38,436 nucleotides of DNA from Mucidula mucida (lineage: Eukaryota; Basidiomycota; Agaricomycetes; Agaricales; Physalacriaceae). The number at the start of each line of letters is the position of its first letter. Position 1 is the first letter of the stretch. The notes under the pieces were generated by a model. That model worked only from the letters and a program-made list of their open reading frames with translations, did no database searches and had not been told where the DNA came from. The translations under genes were made by a program, and so were the position numbers. Positions 11,353 through 20,691 of the stretch are shown here, one piece after another. Where the stretch lies: positions 1 through 38,436 of the forward strand of contig JADNYV010000325.1 of NCBI GenBank assembly GCA_015501055.1, given 5' to 3'.

Positions 11353-12053
11353 ATGAACGGAAAACCGGTAGCACAAAATTCAAGTCGATTGCCTGAGACG
11401 CTGAACGAGCAGCGGCAGGTGTGTCCGATACAGCTATCATTCATGTACTCTCTTGACAAAAACTTCTAGACTTCGCCAATTTCTACTCCTGTATTGCGGA
11501 AACGGGCAGCTTCGATCCAAGAGTCTCCGACGCCACAGAGGAACTCCCATACCACTATTGCGCAACCTTGTACGCCGGCAGCGCCGCCACGCCGCAAGCA
11601 AATGAGGGCTAACCCGGATACCCCGGAACTCTGTCGCCAGGCGCGTCAAGAACTGTCGGATACAGAAGATGAACATGGTGAAACAACGGAAGAGGAAGAC
11701 TATCCAAGGGATGTGAAGTACACGCTTACGAAGGGTGTTCCTCCACCACAATATAACGGTGGCCACTCCAGTTTGAAGAAGTATCTGCATGAGATGGCCA
11801 ATACTCTTGATAACCCGGAGCGGTTCAAGCAAGGTACATGACAGATTTTTGGCTTGTTGTCATTCCTGACTTGTTTCCAGAATATGATGCCATGGGCAAG
11901 GACATCCTGGATCACACTGTTTGCCAATGCGAAAGTCACCGACATGCGGTGTTGCACGCTGCGTGGAGCACTGGCCAATCCAGATACCAGCTACTCAGAG
12001 CGAGAGCAGGAAATCTGCCAGATAATGCTCCAGACAGTGATTGCGAGTCGTAG
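11353..12053 (+). CDS. CACTA accessory protein, 200 aa, 3 exons, unknown function
   Basis: Exons: 11353-11418, 11470-11833, 11881-12053 (201 codons with stop). It starts 146 bp after the Tnp2 stop and lies inside the CACTA termini, so it belongs to the element. Residues 1-75 are Ser/Thr/Pro/Arg-rich and probably disordered. An acidic patch follows (DTEDEHGETTEEED), then a folded-looking segment (KYTLTKGVPPPQYNGGHSSL). The C-terminus ends in the acidic PDSDCES. Exon 3 also has a long protein-like open frame in another phase (from 11854), but that frame cannot be joined to exon 2 by a GT-AG intron, so I prefer the model given. I do not recognise the family. Confidence 0.6.
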
Positions 12054-12422
12054 TGCATCTGTGTCGTTAACATTATTCCATGTACTTACTGGTCAATACA
12101 TCCATATGTTTCCCCATGTCCTCTACACTGCCTCAGAGCTGCTGTTGCCCTTACTAGTCATCGGGAAGCCACTTGACTCCCAGCTTGTTGAAAGGTTTGA
12201 AATGAGTCGAATTTTAGCTTAAAATCAACCAAAAATTTGGGGAATATCTTTGATTGAAAATGATACACGGGAAGGCTAAATATCAACCAGTTTGGATCAA
12301 CCAGGAGACACTGGATGAAGTCGATCAACCAGTGAAAGATCCAAGGAAAGGATGATGCCACATATTCATCCAGACCGCGGATGACGGAAGGATGATCGAC
12401 ATCCTTTTCGACGCTCACAGTG
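12054..12422. repeat. CACTA right end and subterminal repeats
   Basis: Non-coding right end of the element. Between about 12220 and 12340 the motif ATCAACCA occurs four times, three of them in the form ATCAACCAG. The motif CATCC (or its complement) recurs from 12340 to 12405. The end is the CGCTCACAGTG terminal repeat at 12412-12422. These look like subterminal transposase-binding repeats by analogy with plant CACTA elements. Confidence 0.75.
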
Positions 12423-13395
12423 CAAGAAATGTTATATAGCCTGAAACCATGCATACATGAGGAAAATCGATGTGAGCGCGCGCATTCGACTTGTACTACT
12501 CCAAGACCAAGCTAAGTAATCCCAAATTGGTCTGATTAAGACCACATGATCAGAGTCACTACGCGCATCGCTCCTTGCTTTCCGCGTCCATCTACCCATC
12601 CAAGTACCACCAACGCCCTTCCGCTATCGATTGCACCACTAGGCGCGTCTGATCTAGGAACCTGGCTGCGTCTCCGACACCTGTCTTCCGACATTGACGC
12701 GCCGGATGATTTCGAATGACGCGCTACAATAACGATTGGATCGACTCCGCTGGCTTTTTATCGTAACGGCGCGTCTGCTGGGCGAAGTCAGGCCCGTGCT
12801 CGCTGTTGCGAGACGTGGTATCATGTTACATATCGCCCACGTCGATGCCAAGGAGCAGCTCGAAGGAATACTACCAATGCCGGACGATTGTGTATCTTCG
12901 TCCATCTCAGTCCTCCATTAATCGTCTCGCCAAGGAAGGAACATGATCAGGAGAACTGGCGCTGTACGGGTGCCCGCGACCACTCCTTGCCACGGTTCTG
13001 GGCACACCGAGAGATATTTCCTGGACGCATATAGTCTGCTTCGCATCCCGGTGAGATATCCGTTTTGCTTTCCTCCTCACTGAAACCTGACGCTCTGTTT
13101 GAAGGCTTTCCTCCTCGAAATGTCTCTACGCGTATGGACCCGCCTAGGGCCTTTCCACAAGCAGTCGGCCCACGTACAAGACCTAATCCGCATACCAGGC
13201 TGCCTCCCGGAGAGCGACCACGGCAGGGAGGCCCGAAGGTCTTCACTTCACTGGCTTTACACTCTACTGCTACTTCAGCTCATAAGAGAACTTTCGCTTC
13301 TGTATTCCTCCTTCACTCCGGTTAACACATTCTACCTAGGATCTAAAGATTTAGAATGACACTACTTCAAGCTCTCATTCACCCATCGGTCGCGG
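12423..13395. other. Unrecognised region right of the CACTA element
   Basis: Two protein-like segments occur on the plus strand: 12736-12921 (61 codons, rich in Leu, Arg and Val) and 13099-13359. A GTGAGA donor near 13050 and an AG near 13105 could join part of the second to upstream sequence. I could not build a gene that stays open and I do not recognise either segment. It may be a decayed gene or chance open sequence. Confidence 0.3.
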
Positions 13396-13662
13396 TAAGG
13401 TGCGCATATATTCAATCCTTGCTCTCCGAGTCTTCATAGCATATATTTGTTCTGCTACCATTATGTCAGTTCATTTGACTGTCACTGACTGACTTACCTA
13501 GACTTGCCCATGGCACCTATTTATCACATTCTCTTCACGCTCACCCTAAGGTGCGCATATATACAACCCTTGTTCTCTTCATAGCATATATCCATTCAGC
13601 TACCATTATGTCAGTTTATTTGACCGTCACTGACTGGGATATCTACATAGGCTTGCCCATGG
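13396..13662. repeat. Direct repeat of about 117 bp, two copies
   Basis: 13396-13513 and 13547-13662 align over their length, starting with TAAGGTGCGCATATAT and ending with CTTGCCCATGG, with scattered substitutions and small indels. The 33-bp spacer is unique. Neither copy encodes a convincing protein. They lie 250 bp upstream of the mS42/mS43-type gene and might affect its promoter; that is speculative. Confidence 0.8.
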
Positions 13663-13918
13663 TTTGTCCTGAAGTCAATCATCAAATTCTGTCCACGTTC
13701 ACCCAAGTACCTGGCACCAAGACTTTTGAACTGTTACAAGAAAACAAAATCATGCTTTCAGCCTTGATATATAACAAGTCTCATCGAACAATATTCAACT
13801 CAAGTTCAAGTTGCTTTCCGACCGCACTGAACCCTAACCCTACATCATTTGACGTGGACGGTTTTGCCAAACAATTTAAACCCTGAACAAATCGAAAAGT
13901 TCCTTCTCCGCCATTGGC

Positions 13919-15748
13919 ATGCTCCGCTTATGCGCCCGGACGCCGCGCTATTATACGCGACACGGCGCGCTTTTTGCTCGAAATGTACACCTGCCGCTCC
14001 CTTATCCAGTTGAAGGAGGCCTAGGCGACTTCTTACCACCCGCTGCCCTCAAGGTCGTCGCGGTCGACTACCAGGGTACTCTAATACAGCGCTTGAACGA
14101 CGAGACTCGACGTGAGTTAAATTTTTTCGCCTTGTGACGCGCTTAACCTTTCCACAGGGACCGAATACGCGGGCAAGGGAATAGTGGACACTGTTTTGTA
14201 CGCCTCGCGGGCAGCAGGCCTGGTGGAGACTGACTCGTACGACCCGGCTGTGTACCCTTTTGAGGTTGTGGAAAAAGACCCGGAGGAGGTGGACGTGCGA
14301 GAGCCAGATCACGTCTCATTGTCCAAGTGGAGCATCCTTGTCCTAAATAACCACTTTTTCCTATCTAATTTGGTATGTGCTCCCCCCTTCTTGTGTTTCG
14401 CTGTTCACGTTGACGCGTCTTTTAGAAACCACTGCAGGATAAAGCGCGTAATCACCAGGACAAAATTGACCACGCGCTACTCAGCAGAATCAATGAAGAC
14501 TATGGTAGTCTCGGGCAACTCAAATCTTCCCTCTCCGCAGCGTCTCTGGGTGTCTTCTCCGGCGGCCATGTCTGGTTGGTTGCCAACCACAAAGGTCATC
14601 TTGCCGTTGTGCCAACCTTTGGTCGCGGTTCTGCTCTCATCCGCGGGCGTCGATATATAGGCCCTCCGATGAACGACCCCTCCGACCCCGTGCCTAGACC
14701 TCTCGCCCGTTCAACGTGGCAGAACCTTGAAAAAGGATATGCGGCAGAGATGCAGGAGCTGCAGTCTTTACTCAAGGACAAGCCGTTACCCCCCGACGTC
14801 GCGAGTCAATTCTCAGACGTAGCTCAATTGTTCGCCGATGCGCCCCGGCTGCTGGCCCTCCGCGATGCATGGATTTTTGCGCACCCAGAATGGCGTATAA
14901 AAATCGAGGACGTGGCGAAGATGCTGAAAGAGGAGGAAAACGGATTCGTGGACGACATGGATGAAGACGACACATCGGCCATGACTGCTCCCCGTTCGGC
15001 CACCGTCGACGTCTACGATGAGATAAAAAAGATTCAGCATAAAAACGTCGCGCCTACGCGGGACAATCTGCGCTTTATGGATCCCCTCAAACGAGAGCGG
15101 TTGCTGCAGGTCGAAAACCTCATCAAAGCAGTCCAAGCCACCGTATTCGAGACTGAACCTCCATCTCCTCTTCATTCCTCCAACTCCAAGCCTCTTGGTG
15201 CGCCACGAGAGTTCCACACCTCCGCCAGCCGCAGCATCTTGGGTCCCAACCTGCTGCTCGAAAAATTCAAGAGCAACCCGCAGACGCCGTACGACACCAC
15301 GCTCAACGCTGACAACACCGAGGAGGAAGACGACGCGGAGTATCTAGCGGACGACGACGCGGTCGTGTGGCCGCTCTTCTGCGTCCCGGTGCACGAGCAC
15401 GCGTGGCTGAGCGCGGGGTACGGCGTGTGGGGCCAGGAGCAGTGGATGCAAAAGTTCTGGAACGTGCTCGACTGGGAAAAGGTGTCCGCGCGGTATCAGC
15501 AGGTTATGGCTGAGGATGACCCGGCCTATGAGATTGAGGAGGACGAGGACGACGACCTGGACGAGAAGGTGGCGCGTATTATGCAGCACCCGGCGTTCCC
15601 TGAGCATTTGGTTGGTCCGATTAAGGCGATGGCGAACTTGGACCCGGAGATGGAGAAGGAGATTGAGAGGGAGTTGGCGAATATGACGGCAGAGGAGCTG
15701 GAGGAGGCGCAGGAGGATATGGAAGATGAGCTAGAAGAAGATCCGTAG
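13919..15748 (+). CDS. Mitochondrial small-subunit ribosomal protein, SOD-fold (mS42/mS43 type), 576 aa
   Basis: Exons: 13919-14111, 14158-14372, 14426-15748 (577 codons with stop). The N-terminus is basic and free of acidic residues (MLRLCARTPRYYTRHG), as expected of a mitochondrial targeting peptide. Residues about 35-185 match the N-terminal helices and core of the Fe/Mn superoxide dismutase fold: SKWSILVLNNHFFLSNL, then SSLSAASLGVFSGGHVW and VVPTFGRGSALI. About residue 475 the typical C-terminal SOD-fold end appears (QKFWNVLDWEKV). In fungi this fold with poor metal ligands belongs to mitoribosomal proteins (yeast Mrp1 and Rsm26), not to enzymes. A long insert separates the two parts and the last 70 residues are very acidic. 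A true Mn-SOD would be about 220 aa, so I favour the ribosomal role. Confidence 0.8.
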
Positions 15749-15929
15749 CAGAACTTGTTGATTGTTCAGATATGGAATGCCGATTTATTGGTTGAAGGCG
15801 ACGTCTATGAACCCTTCTGATAACGCTCATGTGGTACGGTATAAGTATTGTAAGACTCTCTTTCTTCTTTGCCCTTCAACCTTTTTAACTTGTTCTGAAG
15901 GTATTGTCCCTTTTTCTTGAACTCTGCTG
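15749..15929. other. Short intergenic spacer
   Basis: 3' flank of the mS42/mS43-type gene, running into the decayed F-box end on the opposite strand. Nothing else is recognised here. Confidence 0.4.
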
Positions 15930-16250
15930 AAGCTGGAGAGCGTAATATAGGTTGGCGTTTCTCCGCCCCACCAAAGTTCTGGCAGAAACTGGCCCTCAGC
16001 CATCTCCTGGAAAAACTATAGATTGACTAGCGACGATCGCGACTCGGCTTCCATGATGCGCACCGCTTGTAGGTTCTGCACACCATGAATCAGACTGCCA
16101 GTGAGTGCAAGTTCCGTAATAGCGAATATATCGATGTCTCCTTCATATCGACCGATGACAGCGAACGTCTGGAGCGCGCATTGAAAATGATCCCAGGTCT
16201 GAGAGTCTACGTATCGCGGAGGATCACTGGGTAACAATTCTCTCATCGCA
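15930..16250 (-). pseudogene. Decayed C-terminal part of an F-box protein gene
   Basis: On the minus strand a frame reads CALQTFAVIGRYEG, then MEAESRSSL, then a stop (TAG), then FQEMAEGQFLPEL and WWGGE. These line up in order with the C-terminal leucine-rich part of the second F-box family seen at 29082-30652 and 35083-36668 (CALQAFTVI, EEMAEGHLLPAL, EMVWAEARQ). The internal stop and the missing last part show decay. A matching N-terminal piece lies at 18789-18915 in the same orientation. Confidence 0.75.
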
Positions 16251-17763
16251 TTCCCATAGTATCTACATCCTTGCCTTGTTTTAAGGGAGGCAGGGTCATA
16301 CTCTCGATTGTGTGGCTCATGACATGGACTCGTGCGGTGAGTGGTGCGGTTATCCTTGCTGCCAACTTTGCGAACCACCCCCATTTCGTAAGGCCCCCGA
16401 TGCCACCGCATAAAGCAACTGACGCGCATTGCTCTTTCCGGGCACTGCTATCGATTTCAGTCTGAGGTGGGATCTTGAGAATCAGGACCGTTATCGGTTA
16501 TCATCAGAGATGTCTCGCGCTCGCTGTGAAAATTTATCGCCCACGAACCGTTTTCTCCTGGCCGGGGGTTGTTTGCGAGGTGAGCAAGGTCCGTACTACT
16601 CTCCGAAAGAAGAACAAAGTGGGATGTCGATGTCACCCGAAGGTACGTTGAACCTTTGGCTGTTCTGATGGAGCGTTGATCTTCTCCACTATTCAAGATG
16701 GAAGTGGATGCTTCATATTTTTGCGAATCATAGTACAACGTGTGGCGCACTGCGGGTCATGAATCAGACCTAATTGGGGTTTGTATCATCATCATTCGCT
16801 GGCGGCGGGTGCGGTTCAACGAGTACCATTATAGGATGCAAAATTACATCAAGACAGTGCTCGACTTTATTCGCTTTGTCGAAGGAAATGTGCAGGACAC
16901 TTTCAAGGCCTGAGGTTGCTCAAGACGGCCGAGATCTAACGATTGCTAGATGGAGCTAGAGCGACAGCATCACACCTACTGTGGACAATCTCTCTTCCTC
17001 GCTGGTGTCTCTATTCTTACCAAATACGCGGTATCAGGGGAGGGTCGACTCCTACCGTAAGTATACTTAGTTGCTCTTACGGTACAGTTATAGGACCTGT
17101 AGAAGCCGTGTCCGTAAACCGCACTATAAAGTTCCGGTGCGGAATCCTGCACAGGCGAATGACGCTACTAGTAGCCTGCTACCGATGCATGTGTACTAGA
17201 TGCACGACATATACTTATGAGAACGATGGCTATGTTGAAGACCTGAAATAACGACAATTTGAAGAGTAAGGGTGATGATAATACTGAGAGACGCGTGCGA
17301 CGAGCATTTCAAGAGTGGAGTTGTGAATTTACGCCAGGTTCCAGATTCGGAGTGTTTGCCACCGGTGACCTGGCACTTTGCACTTCTCCCTGGGGTTGAG
17401 GAGGTTTGCTTTGAAGAACGCCTACTAAGAGACCACAAGTTATTTTCGTGCTTTGGATTTCTGTAAAGCTCGCTGTGTAGAACTCTCACATCGTATAACG
17501 AGTGCCTCTTCTCAGCCAGACGAGCGCTGGCAGCAGATTTCACTAGTCGAGTAACGACACACTCTTGTTCGCCACCGTCAGCAGCCGGCCAACCTGACAC
17601 TTCTCCATGAAATGACAAGGGCAATGAAGGGAGGCTTGGTTTGACAAAGGCCTAAGAGATCGGAAGCCAGCAGCGCACTGGCTTTCTATAAAGCCAGTTG
17701 AGAAGAGCTCCAATACTTCAGCACTTCAGCTAACAACATTTGCGTCCATCGTGCTTGTTAAAT
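16251..17763. other. Intergenic, no gene supported
   Basis: About 1.5 kb with only short, unconvincing open frames, the most protein-like being 17272-17466 on the plus strand (64 codons). The last 100 bp before 17764 should contain the promoter and 5' UTR of the aerolysin-like gene; TATAAAG at 17688 is a possible TATA box, 76 bp upstream of the start codon. Confidence 0.4.
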
Positions 17764-18585
17764 ATGTCTTCTCAGCCATCCGTGCCCGCGGTGAGGTGAA
17801 AGGCTCTCGTTATACTCAGTCTAACCCTTCCCGTACAGAACGTCGTGAGCGATCCCGGTGTACAACAGACTCAAGTCGAGGGCGGTGTCGAGCATACTGC
17901 TCACATTGCCATAGCACCCCGCGATCTGTATGGCTACCGCGTATACAACGCCACCGGTACTGCGCGCGTCTTCGCCGGTCGGAGCACAATCTACTATCGC
18001 GCTGGCGACGAGGCTATGTACGCCGTTGTCAATCGCTTCCTCGAGAGGATCCAGTGGGTCCAGCTCATGGCTTGGAACAACGACACCGATGCAACGCAGC
18101 ACTACGAGTACTCCTACTCGACCGGACTCACCATCACCCAGGGCAGTGAGGTCACCAACGGCTTCAACCTTGGTGCATCCTACGAGGGCATGTCCATCGG
18201 CGTCGACCACAGCAGACGCACTTTCAAGACCACCGAGACCACCTCGAGCTTGACCACGACCATCACCGTCAGCGTCCCGCCGCGCTCGGAGCTCATCTTC
18301 TACCAGAAGCGCTTCGAATTCCGCGACGAGATCACCTTCATCAACGATGCGTGGGGTCAGGAGTGGAACATTGGCCCGTGGGGAGGATACAAGCCGCTTA
18401 CCACCAAAGTCAGCTCTGTCAATATTATGGCGGAGGAGTACTTCACCAAGAGTGCTCGCTTGCCTGAAGGTCCTGGCTCAGTCACCGTAGACAGCGTTCC
18501 GTCGGCCTCATTGGCAGGGTGGACTCGCAAGAGAGAGAACGTCACTCCAAGTGCGAAGGATACGCTCACCAGCATGAGGATCTGA
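17764..18585 (+). CDS. Aerolysin-like beta-pore-forming-type protein, 257 aa
   Basis: Two exons, 17764-17790 and 17839-18585, joined by a GTGAGG-CAG intron; exon 1 codes for only nine residues. There is no signal peptide and no lectin domain, so the protein is probably made in the cytosol. Residues about 98-170 show the hallmark of the aerolysin/epsilon-toxin fold: long beta strands with alternating Ser/Thr and small residues, forming the insertion hairpin and its supporting sheet. The end of that stretch reads YQKRFEF. The assignment rests on this pattern and on general family resemblance, without a search. Basidiomycete relatives include the pore-forming module of the Laetiporus lectin, which carries an added beta-trefoil absent here. 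Possible roles are defence against grazers or stress response; neither is shown. A decayed copy is at 1-505. Confidence 0.75.
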
Positions 18586-18788
18586 AAGAGTCAAGTCACA
18601 TATTATTCGAATTACGAGTAGGATTGTCTTTCCGGCGGATGTCGTTACTGTCTTCGTAGGCACCGTAGTCTAAAAAATCTCGATGATGGCACAATTCTAC
18701 CCTTCAAGCTTGTGCACTGCGAGTGACCGCACGTAACCAAACTCAACATCTGACAGGTGATGATGGATATTGGAAGCATCGCTGGAGA

Positions 18789-18915
18789 TTGGTACACAGT
18801 CACAGCGGGAGTAGGGTGCAACGCAGGTGTTCATCCATGGAGAGTACGCGTCATTTAGAGCAGACAAGGTTGATGGAAAGCGGGGATTTAGATTTGCCCT
18901 GTTGATAGGGATTGC
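18789..18915 (-). pseudogene. Decayed N-terminal piece of an F-box gene
   Basis: Minus-strand translation gives KSPLSINLVCSK followed by a stop, matching KTPLSLSLVCSKWRDIALS of the F-box genes at 29082 and 35083. At nucleotide level it is closest to 28131-28275, sharing the GGTACACAGTCAC edge and the TTTAGAGCAGACAAGG core. Only this fragment remains; the C-terminal counterpart may be 15930-16250. Confidence 0.7.
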
Positions 18916-19253
18916 ACGGCCGGCTGTGGACGAGAGATGTCGACGACAATGTCAGAACGTCGAAACCCCTTCCGCAAGGAGGAATAATCTTGCTTTTCGG
19001 ACAAGTGGGATGCCATCTGAGAACTAGAGAGCAGACAGAGGCTTCGAAGATCAAACGTTAATGGAACAGAATTATACGCATTTTCGCTGGGATTTTGCTA
19101 TCCTACAGCACGTTAGAAGGAGATTCCCATATATGTAGACCAGTGATAACGCACCACCACGAAAGCTGCGGATTTCCAAAGTCGTTGAGAACCTCTGGCC
19201 GAGAAGGCTCCCGATGCAATCTATTTTCTTCGTAGACTATGAGGTATACTGAC

Positions 19254-19464
19254 CTGCGATCCTGATGGCGCACCCAAAACGAAACGGGGCTTTTGAGCCT
19301 TGAGGATCTGAAAGCGCGCGGTCTTCTCAACGCTCGACGGCGGGAGCGAAAGGCTGTGATTCATGACTTGAGTCTCCGTATCTACATTACCATTTTAATT
19401 ATCTACCATGAACGAAAAATCAAGGAGACTTACCCAACATGATAGTGTCCTCGACGGCATCGTT
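19254..19464 (-). pseudogene. Downstream half of a host gene split by nested transposons
   Basis: Minus-strand coding continues from the piece at 24488-25076 once 19465-24496 is removed: the frame passes through the 9-bp duplicated target and reads VEDTIML. An intron with a GTAAGT donor at 19433 and an AG ending at 19382 follows, then an exon 19381-19254 (TETQVMNHSLSLPPSS and further, to GAPSGSQ) ending at a GTCAGT donor. More exons may lie further down (19103-19230 has an open frame). I do not recognise the protein. Confidence 0.65.
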
Positions 19465-19608
19465 TAGCCAGGTAACCTGACCTACTAGTATGAGCAAGCG
19501 TCGATACAGTAGGCCAGGTAAATCGGAGTTTAAATTTGGCGTGAACATGTCGTTGGAAATTCGCAGAGATCGGTCCGACTTCCTATATGCCATATATGGG
19601 AATAGAAT
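19465..19608 (+). repeat. Left terminal inverted repeat of the MULE-like element
   Basis: Matches, in reverse complement, 24487-24411 followed by 20267-20201. The first 130 bases have about one difference; the last 15 drift (TATGGGAATAGAAT against TATGGAAATAAAAT). Confidence 0.9.
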
Positions 19609-20200
19609 CTGCAGCCTTCAAATCACGATTCGTTGTAGCAGTGTCCAAGCCGCATCCAGTACACAAAAGTAGGCCAGAAAGACTTTAGACATGTGAATAT
19701 ATATATCTCATGCAGGTAATGGCTTCAAAACCCCGTTATATCCCGTTGAAACCTCCGTCTGTCCACCGGTAGCATGATAGGTTGATCAACACACTATGCA
19801 GCCATTCTCGACGAGACGTGTCTCTCTAATACTTCTCTAAACAGCACTCCAACTCTTCCAATCCTCTGGAAGGTCATCTTATTGTTGAAAACTAGGATCA
19901 CAACGTCTACACGACTACTAGCGGAGAGGCGATCAGCCAAGAGACAGGGGCACAGCTGGTTCGGAAAGTCATTGGCGTCAACAGGCGCGATTGGGCGTTG
20001 CCTATGCTCGCGGATCATGCGTGTATAACATGATACACCGCCTGGCATTGGAGTGCATCTTGGAAGCGCATCTAGTTAAGTTTTTATGAGTAAATAGTCG
20101 AGATCTAGTGTAATATCTGTACTCTTGTCAATTGGGACCTCAGCGGGAAGTGTGGACATCACAGACAAGTGCGCTGCGAGGCCTTAGAATTGGCGGAGCA
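19609..20200. other. Interior of the MULE-like element
   Basis: 592 bp between the inverted repeats, without a recognisable coding sequence. It contains short AT-rich stretches such as the ATATATAT run near 19698. Confidence 0.6.
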
Positions 20201-20267
20201 ATTTTATTTCCATATATGGCATATAGGAAATCGGACCGATCTCTGCGAATTTCCAACGACATGTTCA
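20201..20267 (-). repeat. Inner part of the right terminal inverted repeat
   Basis: The inner half of the MULE-like right inverted repeat, cut at the hAT target site. 20260-20267 (CATGTTCA) is the left copy of the hAT target duplication. Confidence 0.9.
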
Positions 20268-20691
20268 TAGTGCTGCCGTGAGTCGAGTTCAACTCGGACC
20301 CTGAACTCGAGTCGACTCGCTCGTTACTTGATATGGTAACTGAGGAAGCGAGTCCATCAACTCGCTCTGTCAGCCTGCGTGATGCACATCAGTGCGGGAC
20401 TTTAATATCTTTCAATCTATCTATCATCATGTTCATCTTTGTTCACGCTTCACTGCTGTAAAAATCGACTCTTTTACGCATTTCAATAGTGGGGTGACCG
20501 TTGGTTGGTAACGACGCAGACGCAGCGGCACTTTATATAGGCGCTCGCCGTGGCTGTGCCATACGACCGATTGTTGACAATGGCTTCAAGCGCGTCGCGT
20601 CGTGTCGGTGCCCGTGATCGCTGCGCCGGAGTACAAATAGGTGGCCAGGTGCCTTGAATTGCGCTGAACTATCCCATCCTTGCTTAGCTGG

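Larger units (their letters stand above)
5426..12422 (+). mobile_element. Complete CACTA (EnSpm) transposon, 6997 bp, three genes
   Basis: The left end at 5426 and the reverse complement of the right end at 12422 both begin CACTGTGAGCG, an 11-bp perfect terminal inverted repeat with the CACTG start typical of this superfamily. The repeats then diverge but still share short motifs such as TCATCC. A 3-bp target duplication, CAA, flanks the element at 5423-5425 and 12423-12425. Subterminal ATCAACCA motifs occur at both ends (two inverted copies near 5464-5508, four copies at about 12220-12340). Inside are a minus-strand 394-aa gene, the Tnp2 transposase and a 200-aa gene. The element is structurally complete, but the transposase carries one in-frame stop. 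Confidence 0.93.

Noticed and set aside
11854..12222. Long plus-strand frame (NMMPWARTSWITLF and on) as the true third exon of the 200-aa CACTA gene
   Set aside because: It looks protein-like, but no GT-AG junction joins it in phase to exon 2. The other phase gives a consistent spliced frame ending in an acidic tail. It remains a possible alternative if the gene has a frameshift.
11245..13842. Telomere-like AGGGTTAGGG at 11245 and CCCTAACCCT near 13830
   Set aside because: Each site has only two repeat units and the first lies inside the CACTA element. Such short matches occur by chance and do not show an interstitial telomere.
14576..15748. 390-codon plus-strand frame taken as a complete gene
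   Set aside because: It is only the end of exon 3 of the mS42/mS43-type gene; upstream exons splice in phase and supply the targeting peptide.
19698..19712. ATATATAT run as a replication origin or microsatellite of interest
   Set aside because: It is only a few units long and lies within a non-autonomous transposon. No other support was found.
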